Positions 22,926-31,077 of a stretch of DNA of 64,000 bases are shown here, one piece after another (the stretch's first letter is position 1; each line of letters opens with the position of its first letter). The notes under the pieces were generated by a model. It worked only from the letters and a program-made list of their open reading frames with translations, had not been told where the DNA came from and did no database searches. The DNA comes from Mytilisepta virgata (taxonomy: Eukaryota > Mollusca > Bivalvia > Mytilida > Mytilidae). The translations under genes and the position numbers were made by a program. Location of the stretch: the NCBI GenBank assembly GCA_028015205.1, contig CM051512.1:10910255-10974254 (forward strand), written 5' to 3'.

Positions 22926-23174
22926 ATGGCACCGACCGATACGGATAGCAGAAGGTCTTGGGTTGCTTTCGGAAAGAAACTACCACGCCCGGAGATTGTA
23001 TTCCTGTGCCAAATTCTGATTTTGTATACAGTGATTGTCGTCAGTATTTACAATTTAACGATCGGCACAGAAAACAGTAACCTGTGGACGGCTTTACTGA
23101 GCAGCTGTTTGGGATACCTCTTGCCAGATCCGACAATCAAACATAATGTTTTATCTGACGTTACCCAGCAATAG
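22926..23174 (+). CDS. Small conserved Polinton membrane protein
   Basis: 82 aa. One clear hydrophobic segment (FLCQILILYTVIVVSIYNL, about residues 27-45) is followed by a semi-hydrophobic stretch WTALLSSCLGYLLPDP. It starts 13 bases after the integrase stop and overlaps the penton gene by 29 bases. The position between integrase and minor capsid, and the LLSSCLGYLLP-type motif, recur in Polintons. The function is unknown; a virion or host-membrane role is inferred only from the hydrophobicity. Confidence 0.7.
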   Translation: MAPTDTDSRRSWVAFGKKLPRPEIVFLCQILILYTVIVVSIYNLTIGTENSNLWTALLSSCLGYLLPDPTIKHNVLSDVTQQ

Positions 23175-23892
23175 TTCGATGGAATATTATCCGGACAACA
23201 CCTTGACTCGCTACACGACGAGATTACCTCATATGATGGATTTAGACGGATCGTGGGAGATTGGATTGGCAGAGATACAGTATCCGCATACGTGGTACAA
23301 CGTAAAGAAACAGGAAGGATGGGTAGCTGTTCATTTTCAAGAAAGCGAGGAATTACAGCGACATCATTTCGAATTGCCGAAGGGGTATTACTCGTCTGCG
23401 AAACGTCTGTGTAAAGCCGTGGAATCCAAAAAGAGCAGGACGGAACTCAAGAAAAAATTCAACATCGGTTTAAACGAAGTGAATCATAAAGTGTTCGTTC
23501 AAGTCAAACCCAACAGTCAAGTTATTCTCAGTCCCTTGTTACAGAACATGTTAGGATTCAAACAGGCCATCTTTCCAGCCGGAAAACACATGGCCGAGTT
23601 TGTCGCCGACATCACGAGAAGTCTAAGTTCGTTGTACGTGTACTGTCCATTGATCGAACCAAGAATGGTGGGTGACTCGCGAGTTCCACTGTTGAGAATC
23701 GTACCCGTGGAAGGTAGAGACGGAGATATGATGACGCGTGTGTTCGATCCCATTCAATACTGTACCCTCGTACAACGCCGATTCCAGAACATCGAAATAG
23801 ATATAAGGGACGACACGGGAGGAATCGTGCCATTCGAACGTGGACGAGTGGTGGTAACACTTCACTGCAGAAAAAAGAAGTTTTTAACATGA
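23146..23892 (+). CDS. Penton-like minor capsid protein
   Basis: 248 aa, intact. It begins MFYLTLPSNSSMEYYPDNT and continues YTTRLPHMMDLDGSWEIGLAEI, the characteristic N-terminus of the Polinton minor capsid protein, a predicted single jelly-roll forming vertices. It sits directly before the core-like and major capsid genes, as in other Polintons. Its stop overlaps the next start as ATGA (23889-23892). The full-length frame is one of the better preserved in this copy. Confidence 0.92.
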   Translation: MFYLTLPSNSSMEYYPDNTLTRYTTRLPHMMDLDGSWEIGLAEIQYPHTWYNVKKQEGWVAVHFQESEELQRHHFELPKGYYSSAKRLCKAVESKKSRTELKKKFNIGLNEVNHKVFVQVKPNSQVILSPLLQNMLGFKQAIFPAGKHMAEFVADITRSLSSLYVYCPLIEPRMVGDSRVPLLRIVPVEGRDGDMMTRVFDPIQYCTLVQRRFQNIEIDIRDDTGGIVPFERGRVVVTLHCRKKKFLT

Positions 23893-24302
23893 AAGCACGT
23901 CATTGTTGTAATGCCAAGTCTTACGAAGATTATTATCTTCATCAAGCCGGAAGTGGTTATCCCGTCTATGGGGGAAGTCGATTTCAAAGGGGACACGGAT
24001 TGGGAAGCGTGTTTGGAGGATTGTTTAAGGCGGTCATGCCGTTACTGAAAAAAGGAGCCAAGACACTGGGTCGCCAAGCGTTGAAAACGGGACTACGCAT
24101 AGCCGGAGACCCAGTTGAAGGAAAGAATTTGAAACAAGCTGCCAAGTCCAGATTGAAAACGGCAGGCAAAAACATGTTCAAGAAAGCCATCGGGTATGCC
24201 GGCCCACCCGGAGAACGAGTTATAAAAAGACCTGCACCCAGGAAACGTATCAGACGTCGTCTGACCAAGCAACGGACCACATCGAAAGACGTTTTCGGAT
24301 AA
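23889..24302 (+). CDS. Basic glycine-rich core protein (adenovirus pX/pVI-like)
   Basis: 137 aa, highly basic. A Gly-rich stretch (SGYPVYGGSRFQRGHGLGS, then VFGGLFKAVMPLLKKGAKTL) leads into Lys/Arg-rich helices (KQAAKSRLKTAGKNMFKKA) and an Arg tail (KRIRRR). Proteins with this layout accompany Polinton and adenovirus capsid genes and condense DNA or contact membranes; the exact role here is inferred. It starts at the ATGA overlap with penton and ends at TAATG, sharing one base with the major capsid start. Confidence 0.8.
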   Translation: MKARHCCNAKSYEDYYLHQAGSGYPVYGGSRFQRGHGLGSVFGGLFKAVMPLLKKGAKTLGRQALKTGLRIAGDPVEGKNLKQAAKSRLKTAGKNMFKKAIGYAGPPGERVIKRPAPRKRIRRRLTKQRTTSKDVFG

Positions 24303-25603
24303 TGTCACTCGTACACCCGCACTCGTGCGAATGCACTAAATCAGAATTGGACTTGTTTGGGGTTCCACCCACCCAGACCAGTGTAGAACACGGATATTGG
24401 GAACAGAAAGGTGTGACATCGGCTCTGACGGACCAAGGACCTTACGAATTCGTCGTAAGCGGGGCCGGGGAAGACTACATCGACTTGGCCAACACGTATC
24501 TATTCGTAGAGGCACAGATCGTGAAAGCAGACGGAAGCAATTTGGCCAACGATTCGGACGTGGGACCCGTGAATCTATGAGTGCATTCGCTCTTTAGCGA
24601 TGTCAGTGTGAGTCTCAACGAGAAATGGGTGTCCCCTCCCACGAGTGTTTACCCGTATCGGGCCTATATAGAAACTTTGCTCAGCTACGGACCCGCTGCC
24701 AAAGAATCTCAATTGACCGGAGTCATGTGGTACAAAGACACACCCGAACACCTAGAAATCAGAACCGACGACAACGTGGGATTCTCCAGCAGAAAGGCAT
24801 TGATTGCCGAAAGCAGAAAAGTCCAGATGATGGGAAAACTTCACGTAGACTTATTTTGTCAAGATAAATACTTATTAAATCAAGTTGAACTGAAAATCAA
24901 ACTGAGGAGGAGCAGAGACGTCTTTGCTTTGATGGGACATGCCAACGCTTTCAAGGTTAAGATTAGAGATTTAAGTCTATTCGTCAGAAAGGTGCAGTTG
25001 AGCCCGGCCATTCGCATGGCCCACATCAAAGCTTTGGAAAAAACGAGCAGCAAATACCCCATACGACGGGTGGAAGTCAAAGTGGACACTGTACCTAGAG
25101 GAAACACCAATTACGTCCAAGACAACATGTTCCTGGGACAGATGCCCAAGCGATTGGTCATAGGATGTGTAGAAAGCGATGCTTTAAACGGAAACATCAC
25201 GAAAAACCCGTTTAACTTTAAACACTTCAAGATAAACTTTGTCGCGCTCAACGTGGACGGAAAACAGATACCCAGCAAACCCTTGCAGCCGGATTTCAGC
25301 GGGGAAGGATACATTCGAAGTTACATGGGACTCTATACCAGCACCGGAAAGATGTTTCAAGACGAAGGAAACGCCATTTCCAGAGAAGACTTTTCTAAAG
25401 GCTACACCTTGTTTGTCTTCGATTTGACTCCCGATATGTCTGAAGTGGGTACCTTTCAACTGATAAAACAAGGCAACTTACGTTTAGAAATTCATTTTGC
25501 CGAAGCACTTCCTGCTACCATCAACGTGGTTTTGTATGCAGAGTTCGACAACGTCATCGAAATAGACAGAAATAGACAAGTCCTGTTTGATTACAGTGCC
25601 TGA
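24302..25603 (+). pseudogene. Major capsid protein (double jelly-roll), one in-frame TGA
   Basis: The frame starts at ATG 24302 and reaches TGA 25601-25603 (433 codons). It is interrupted by a single in-frame TGA at 24578-24580; no bases are lost or gained across it. The N-part shows FGVPPTQTSVEHGYWEQ, SGAGEDYIDLANTYLFVEAQ; the downstream part shows [41 protein letters not shown], all typical of the Polinton capsid family. The protein would form the icosahedral shell. With this stop the copy encodes only 92 residues unless read through. Start and stop overlap the neighbouring genes by one base each. Confidence 0.93.
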
Positions 25604-26079
25604 TGAACACTTTAGAGATCGAAGGCGTCTTAAAAGATCATCCTGGGACCAGATCGGTGTTTAAAGGAGTGTACGCCAGAAATAGATTACCCAGACACAT
25701 GAACGTGCCTTCGGCCTTGGTGGGGAACACGGATCCTGATAGTCGAGAGGGAAAACATTGGATAGCTATATACATCGATGCCAATTCCATGGGAGAATAC
25801 TACGATCCTACCGGCATATCACCTCACTCGATCGCTTACCTTAACTTAATGAATCGACATTGTCGAATGTGGACATACAACACCGTCAGAGTACAAGAAG
25901 AAGGTTCAACGGTGTGCGGCCAGCACTACATTTTTTATCTGATACATCGGAGTATGGGACATGTCATGACGGATATCACTAGACTATTGGAGGATCCAAA
26001 AGAGGCCACGGACACTGTGAATAGATTCGTGTTACGACTCGTTAAAAAAATTAAAAAAAAAAAAAAAAAAATTGTATAG
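25603..26079 (+). CDS. pro: Adenain-like cysteine protease (capsid maturation)
   Basis: 158 aa. The catalytic His52 (GKHWIAIYID), acidic Asp68 (YYDPTG), Gln98 (VRVQEEGST) and Cys105 (TVCGQHYIFY) are all present in the order expected of the adenovirus-type C5 protease. The enzyme processes capsid and core precursors. The start overlaps the major capsid stop (TGATG). The end is odd: the last residues are VKKIKKKKKKIV, because the frame runs into an A-rich tract. The terminal tail may be a microsatellite expansion rather than native sequence. Confidence 0.95.
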   Translation: MNTLEIEGVLKDHPGTRSVFKGVYARNRLPRHMNVPSALVGNTDPDSREGKHWIAIYIDANSMGEYYDPTGISPHSIAYLNLMNRHCRMWTYNTVRVQEEGSTVCGQHYIFYLIHRSMGHVMTDITRLLEDPKEATDTVNRFVLRLVKKIKKKKKKIV

Positions 26080-26139
26080 ATAAAAAAAGGAAAAAAATAA
26101 TAAAAAAAAAAAAAAGAAGGGGGGGGGGGGGGGGGGGGT
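26043..26139. repeat. A-rich tract followed by a G homopolymer
   Basis: Interrupted poly-A (26043-26117) leads into a run of about 21 G (~26119-26139). The A-tract overlaps the 3' end of the protease frame. Read on the minus strand it is a C-tract followed by a T-tract attached to the 55-bp repeat at 26140-26194. Confidence 0.9.
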
Positions 26140-26194
26140 AATGCAGCCTATCTTATGATAGCCAGTCACAAGCCTGGATAAATGCAGAGTGACC
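26140..26194 (-). repeat. 55-bp repeat shared with a host exon
   Basis: The reverse complement matches host DNA at 54713-54768 with one visible mismatch, and ~54788-54857 less well. The core includes GCATTTATCCAGGCTTGTGA, a small CTATC-ATAA-GATAG hairpin and CTGCATTA. Here and at the second host copy the core is followed by C-rich then T-rich tails, suggesting one mobile unit. Confidence 0.8.
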
Positions 26195-26250
26195 CACCTC
26201 TCTCTCTCGTTCCCGACATGTGGGCGAACAGTGGGCGCCGCCATGTTTCA

Positions 26251-26352
26251 TGACGTCATGCAGACATGTTGCAACACGAACTGTCTTGGATCTCTGATTG
26301 GGTGTCTTAGGTGCTTTCTATCACGTCCGCGTTCTGCACATATATACAGCAC
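26251..26352 (+). promoter_or_regulatory. Promoter of the CARD gene, duplicate of the polymerase promoter
   Basis: CRE TGACGTCA at 26251-26258 and ATATATA at 26340-26346 lie within a ~50-bp module (26303-26352, with CACGTCCGCGTTCTG) that matches the polymerase promoter at ~40 of 50 positions without gaps. The TATA lies only ~20 bases before the first CARD residues, so the expected start site falls inside the coding region. Confidence 0.65.
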
Positions 26353-26361
26353 AGACAAGCC

Positions 26362-26985
26362 TTGCTCAAGAATTACGTTCTTTTGGTGAACGAAACCCCG
26401 GTAGACGAAGTAGTCGATGTTTTGGTACAACGAGGCATAGTGGACGAGGACCAGAGAGAATTCATTTCTCATCAACCAACCAGGAAGATGCGTACCCGTG
26501 CCTTACTGCAATTACTACCCAGAAGAGGTCCCAATGCATTTAACGGTTTTTGTCACGCCCTGATGGTGAATAGGAGGGACGATCTGCTAAGAGTCTTGAC
26601 AGATCCCAACAAAGAGGACATGGAAATCTGTTTCCCGGAAGAGTCCAGCTTTCATCTAGGAGGGAGCTTACACCTGAAGGTTGAAAAGGAGGGAATCACC
26701 TTCACTGACGGGAGGATGGAAGTGTATTTCCCACTGTTTCGCTGGATACAACTCCAATATACCTTGGACGATATCGACGAGGCCGTTCATTACTTGGAAC
26801 ACAACAGATACGCGTCCCTACACAAACACCTCGGGGGAAACGTTTACGTCACGGCACAGAGTCCGGAATTAAAGTTAGACGTTCGCCATTACTCTCTATC
26901 GCCTCTGGACGAACAGCTACACCCAACAGACCAAGGAGTGAGTTTGGATTTTCAACAGTACGTTGTTAATGCAGCCTGCATTTGA
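26362..26985 (+). CDS. CARD domain fused to PC4-like domains (5' end uncertain)
   Basis: The first ~80 residues read as a death-fold CARD: LLKNYVLLVNETPVDEVVDV, LVQRGIVDEDQREFIS, RTRALLQLLPRRGPNAF, FCHALM and DDLLRVL follow the family's helix pattern. After a short linker come two PC4-like units: FHLGGSLHLKVEKEGITF, and then LGGNVYVTAQSPELKLDVRH with DQGVSLDFQQYVV. CARDs recruit partners in apoptosis and innate immunity; PC4 domains bind nucleic acid. The combination suggests an element protein that touches host death or sensing pathways; this is inference. The frame is open upstream through the TATA box but has no ATG before the CARD (the first ATG is near 26488), so either the 5' end was deleted or a non-AUG codon is used. 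The second PC4 unit ends abruptly (VNAACI). Confidence 0.7.
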   Translation: MLKNYVLLVNETPVDEVVDVLVQRGIVDEDQREFISHQPTRKMRTRALLQLLPRRGPNAFNGFCHALMVNRRDDLLRVLTDPNKEDMEICFPEESSFHLGGSLHLKVEKEGITFTDGRMEVYFPLFRWIQLQYTLDDIDEAVHYLEHNRYASLHKHLGGNVYVTAQSPELKLDVRHYSLSPLDEQLHPTDQGVSLDFQQYVVNAACI

Positions 26986-27012
26986 AGCCATCATAATGGT
27001 TTGCTTCGAATG
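26979..27012. other. Stem-loop after the CARD gene
   Basis: CATTTGAAGCCAT is followed by CATA and then ATGGTTTGCTTCGAATG, pairing imperfectly around the stop codon. It may mark an RNA 3' end; no proof. Confidence 0.4.
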
Positions 27013-27162
27013 TTGACAGTTGACAGCCTTGTTTAAATGCAGATCAGCTTTTTTTTCTCTCCCCTTGTAGGAGGGGAATATGGCGGGGGAAAGTTATCTC
27101 CCCATTTACAGGGTTTTCTCCCCCTTGGAGGAGCTCCCTTTCCCGGTTCCGCAGACCACACA
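27013..27162 (+). other. Right subterminal non-coding DNA
   Basis: CT-rich sequence with repeated CTCCCC/GGAGG words between the last gene and the right TIR. No gene seen. Confidence 0.5.
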
Positions 27163-27656
27163 TCCGGGTCCGTGACTTACGTCACTTCCGTAATCAAATC
27201 ATGGGGAAATCCACTACTTTCGGTTGCGCCTGCGCGCAAATCACTTCCGGGTACTTCCGGTTCCACCTACGCATGCGCAGACGACACATACGGGTCCTAG
27301 CACGTGACTTACGTCACTTCCGTAAAGAAATGGCGGGAAAACACGTCACTTCCGGTTGCGCATGCGCGCAAAAACCACTACCGGTTCCTGAACATGCGCA
27401 GACCACACATCTGGGTCCTAGCACGTGACTTACGTCACTTCCGTAAAGAAATGGCGCGAAAACACGTCACTTCCGGTTGCGCATGCGCGCAAAAACCACT
27501 TCCGGTACTTCCCGTTCCGGTCACGTGACTTCCGGTTCCGATTACGTCACTTCCTGTGACGTCATTTTCGGTTCCGGTGACGTCACTTCCGGATCCTCAT
27601 GATCCTCCTCCTCTCCACCTCCTCAAATACTAATTTAGAACCGCATATATACTACT
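27163..27656 (-). repeat. Right terminal inverted repeat
   Basis: Reverse complement of 14304-14675 with one extra internal ~124-bp unit; the units begin near 27167, 27291 and 27415. It carries the same ETS/CRE/E-box motifs, NRF1-type TGCGCATGCGCG at 27357-27368 and 27478-27489, and GGCGCGAAAA (E2F-like). It ends CCGCATATATACTACT. Confidence 0.93.
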
Positions 27657-27662
27657 AATGAG
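27657..27662. repeat. Right target-site duplication AATGAG
   Basis: Exact copy of 14298-14303, directly after the element's terminal CT. Confidence 0.93.
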
Positions 27663-28209
27663 CACCAACTCTAATTTTACACATTGATTGTCTAATTTTA
27701 AAATCATTTAAATCAAGATATTTCTCTCTTTCAAAACATCTTTTGACAGTGAAATATGTTAATAATTTCCCTTTGTCGGAATTCAAACTACATTCTCTAA
27801 AGCCATCCCAAAAATTGAGGAAACTTTTTGATAGTTTATTTTTAACAATTTTCCATAAACGACCTAATTCAAGTTCCTTTAAATTTGATATTGGTAAATC
27901 TATCTCTTTCAATATGAACATAATACTAGAATACCAAGTATTAACTTTACAAGAATGCAATTGCCTGTTACACACATAGGCATCATACAATAGACCTTCC
28001 TTTAAATTTTCTAGTCTATGAAAATATTTCAACATTGACAGAAAATATTTCAACATTGACAAAATAGTAAAATATACAGGGATTCTGCCAAGCTCAGACA
28101 TAATTGCTATATTACTGGATTTTTTTATTAACAACAAGGATATATTAATGTTTTTGAAATGTCTGAAAATGGGTTTCATTTCACTTGAGGTATATTGTCT
28201 GATGAACAT
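27657..28209 (-). pseudogene. LINE reverse-transcriptase ORF, upstream part
   Basis: The minus-strand frame (184 codons from ATG 28209) has a composition and motifs like the C-terminal third of LINE polyproteins (LGRLWKIVKNKLSKSF, LLTYFTVKRCFEREKYL, then KIRVGAH at the Polinton junction). The reading frame runs up to the target site and resumes in phase on the other side (13797-14303). A 21-bp direct duplication (AAAATATTTCAACATTGAC) at ~28020-28060 gives a repeated LSMLKYF. Further upstream LINE sequence is not recognised. Confidence 0.65.
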
Positions 28210-29280
28210 TTACCTCATTTTAATACCTTTTCCCATTTTAACCTATATTGCTTTTTGTACGTATGCAGTTTTGAATTCAGAAGATTCACTTCCAGAGGAT
28301 GATGATTAATTTCGATTAAATGGTACATATTATATGAACTTGGTGCACAGATTTATGGCAATGGTGGCCATTTTTGTGCTAGCATCAAACACAACAACAA
28401 ATGGCATGATCTTTATGATACAACCTCGACTATGTTATTTATTTAAGAATAAAAACATGAATTTAAAAATTGTGTATTTTCAAATATTATAAATATAATT
28501 GTGAAAATAAATAATTGTTTTTTTTTTTGTATGTAATCAGTCCCTTGTTTTACTGAAAATGAAAAATCATGCTTCAACGGTGCAGAAAATAAATAATCTG
28601 TCTTTATTTTCCACAAAAATAAATAACCCATCCAAAACAAATCCTCCTGCCCCCCCCCTCCCCCAGAATATCAAATGGTCGTCACCTTAGTGTACCATTA
28701 CAAGTCCTGAATAAATTTGTTTAGTTAGGCTGGTTTTTGTAGTTATATGTAGATAATTATATCTGTTTGTATGTTACTTGCCCCTTGTGGATCCTTGGGT
28801 GAGGAATTTTAATGATTTTCGCTGACCGACGGATAATCTGTTGGTCCCCAGCATCTCATGTAGACTGAAGTGCTTCCTCGCATATGTTCTCTTGATTCTT
28901 GATCATGTTAACTTTTGATCTTAATTATATATTTATCAAAGAAAAAAAATCATAACTTTTAAAATATATCCGATATTCTTGAATGATTTGAAGTGAGTTG
29001 TATATACAATTCAACCTTTTGCACTTTAGAATTCCCTTGATAATTGAACGTCAAATAAAACAGAATCTAAAAAAATCTAAATGAATTGTTCGAGATTGCC
29101 TTTTCCATGTTTAATAGGATGAATGTTTTAAGAGATAAACTAACTATTAATATCCACCTTTAAGGTATATCGATCAAACCTATCAAATTATATGTATATT
29201 TTTATATTAAAAAAATCAACTCAATCAAGGACGTACAACTAACATACGTCCTTGACTCAATGTACTTATTTTTTGTATAT
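28210..29280. other. Anonymous AT-rich DNA
   Basis: No gene supported. A C-tract lies at ~28650; the 28443-28640 minus-strand frame shows no domain and is probably chance. Confidence 0.5.
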
Positions 29281-29281
29281 T

Positions 29282-29383
29282 TAACCCGCTGGCGGTTGAC
29301 CTCAGTGAGTAGATTTCGAGTGAACCCAACGTTCCTCGTCGCAGATTATTTTTGGTAAGCGTTACATTTAACCCGCTGGCGGT
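29282..29383. repeat. ~89-bp local tandem repeat interrupted by a transposon
   Basis: AACCCGCTGGCGGT occurs at ~29283 and ~29370. The sequence between (GACCTCAGTGAGTAGATTTC … TTTTTGGTAAGCGTT) recurs at 31401-31477 with a few differences. The element at 29384-31400 inserted at the start of the second unit. Confidence 0.75.
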
Positions 29384-29405
29384 GGAATCCTAGACACTCC
29401 GATAC

Positions 29406-29545
29406 CTGGACATTTCGGTACTGAGACAATTCGGTACTGACTATGGACATTTAGGTACTGAGACATTTCGGTACTGAGACAATTCGGTACTGACTATGGA
29501 CATTTCGGTACAGAGGTTAGACATTTCGGTACTGAGTATATTGTG
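29406..29545. repeat. Left subterminal minisatellite
   Basis: Repeats of GACATTTCGGTACTGA and ACAATTCGGTACTGA with short spacers, part of the left end of the surrounding element. Confidence 0.85.
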
Positions 29546-29764
29546 ATATATATTTGTAGGGCATTACACTAAAAGCGTGGAATTTTAACAAGGGGATTCT
29601 TTATTAGGCTACAAGGTATAATAAGAACAAAGAAAATAATCGTTTTAAATATTTAATATTTATAAACATCAATATTTGAATGTAGTTTATGTAACGGCAC
29701 TATTTTAAAAAAGTTCATACATTGTTCAAAAGTCTACAACACAGACCGGGTCCGTAAACGGAGG

Positions 29765-29905
29765 CACATCTTTTAAGCAACTGGCTGAGATCTGTCTGTC
29801 ACTATTTGAAAAGTTGTCCCTGTGTCTGTTTGGAGCTTTTCTTCTGGTGTCGTTGCCGCTTACCCTCGGACACTAGTCTGAGCTGCATTGGGATTTCAGC
29901 TATAA
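29765..29905 (-). pseudogene. Possible last exon of a captured gene fragment
   Basis: On the minus strand, TTCGTTATAG could be an acceptor. The following frame reads IPMQLRLVSEGKRQRHQKKS … to a TAG, a short basic stretch. Support is only the splice-like site and its location beside the zinc-finger piece. Confidence 0.25.
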
Positions 29906-30438
29906 CGAAATGATTATCACATACAGTATGTATATCAGTCTATTTGAATGTTGAATGATTCCATTACCTAATTAACGGGTATTATACAACAATTATCGGC
30001 GCGTGTTTTCTCGTGTATATAATCCAATTATCCAATTAACGAAAGTTTTGCTTCCACATATATGTATCATGTATATGTAAATATATTCCTACCACAACAG
30101 GGTCTGTGCAGCCTTGACAGACGGCCTGTCTATAGTCTGTTCTGGAAATCCATAAAAATAACATATATTTTAATAAAATAAATCTGCTCTGGAAATCCCT
30201 AAGGATAACGTATATTTTAATAAAATACAGTCTTCGTAATTATGAATACATAAGTAGTTCGACATTACTTTCAAAAATAAAACCAATACAGAAACTTAGT
30301 ATAGAAATTATCCAATATATGAGAAATAAGTATTTTCTTTGCTATTATACTATTATAGTCCTTGTTATGTCTGGATAGTTTAAACAATGGACCTGGAACA
30401 AGAATAATGTCTTTTAGTAAAAGTTAATAATTACTTAC

Positions 30439-30520
30439 CAGTATTACACGTTCTATGCTGCCAACATGCACACTGGTCACATTGCACAGCCTCTAAGGAC
30501 TTGTCTTGCACGGACTTCAT
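30439..30520 (-). pseudogene. Cys/His zinc-finger exon fragment
   Basis: The minus-strand ATG at 30520 opens MKSVQDKSLEAVQCDQCACW and then QHRTCNTG, followed by a consensus donor GTAAGT (30438-30433). CDQC…WQHRTCNT resembles a treble-clef/PHD-like half-site. A nearby minus segment (30100-30150) reads ISRTDYRQAV, which could follow it but lacks a clean acceptor and soon stops. I infer a captured, decayed exon of a host gene. Confidence 0.4.
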
Positions 30521-31077
30521 TATGGAAGTCACAACATTCACTGGCCATTTTGAAGAATAATGTGTCTATTAGTCCACCCAATTTTATAACAAAATTCAGA
30601 GCTTCAGTGATTTCTCAAATTCGAAGTTTGAATTGTGTATCGGCCGATCTCCTTTGATATTTAAAATGTTATTTAAATGATTAAAAGAAAACGGTCCCAG
30701 TTAAAATATTTGTGAAAAAAAAAACAAACAATTACCAATAATACATTTATTAACAACTTTTTAAATTACTGGTGATTGCTTAAATAATGATAATTGCAAA
30801 ATCAACAATTCTTTATTAAAATTGACATCAAACAAATATCTCATTTTACAGTTATAACATCATTATTAGTTCTTTATTGAGACATACATAATTTATATAA
30901 TTATAATATCTCACGATTTATAACAAATTGTTAACAGTACATAATCAAAACTCAGATCAGTTGTCATTTTATAACAGTTCATATATAATTTTATTGATAA
31001 ATAACACAAAAGCACATTCTTTATTGGAAAAAATATGTATACAAACAATAAACAATTGTCAACAACAATTTTTTTCT

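Larger units (their letters stand above)
14304..27656 (+). mobile_element. Polinton/Maverick (adintovirus-like) DNA transposon, complete ends
   Basis: The element is 13,353 bp, starting AGTAGTATATATGCGG and ending CCGCATATATACTACT, flanked by the 6-bp duplication AATGAG. It carries the full Polinton gene set in one orientation: protein-primed polymerase B, packaging ATPase, retroviral-type integrase with chromodomain, penton-like and double-jelly-roll capsid proteins, and an adenain-like protease. Extra genes are two PC4-like proteins, one with a CARD, and a Bcl-2 BH1-like fragment. Its base composition is clearly richer in G+C than the host flanks. Several frames are broken, so this copy is unlikely to be autonomous. 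Confidence 0.97.

Noticed and set aside
17109..24580. Reassigned TGA codon (Trp or selenocysteine) in the Polinton
   Set aside because: ATPase, penton and major capsid genes end in TGA at sensible places, other frames carry frameshifts, and no insertion element is visible; decay is simpler.
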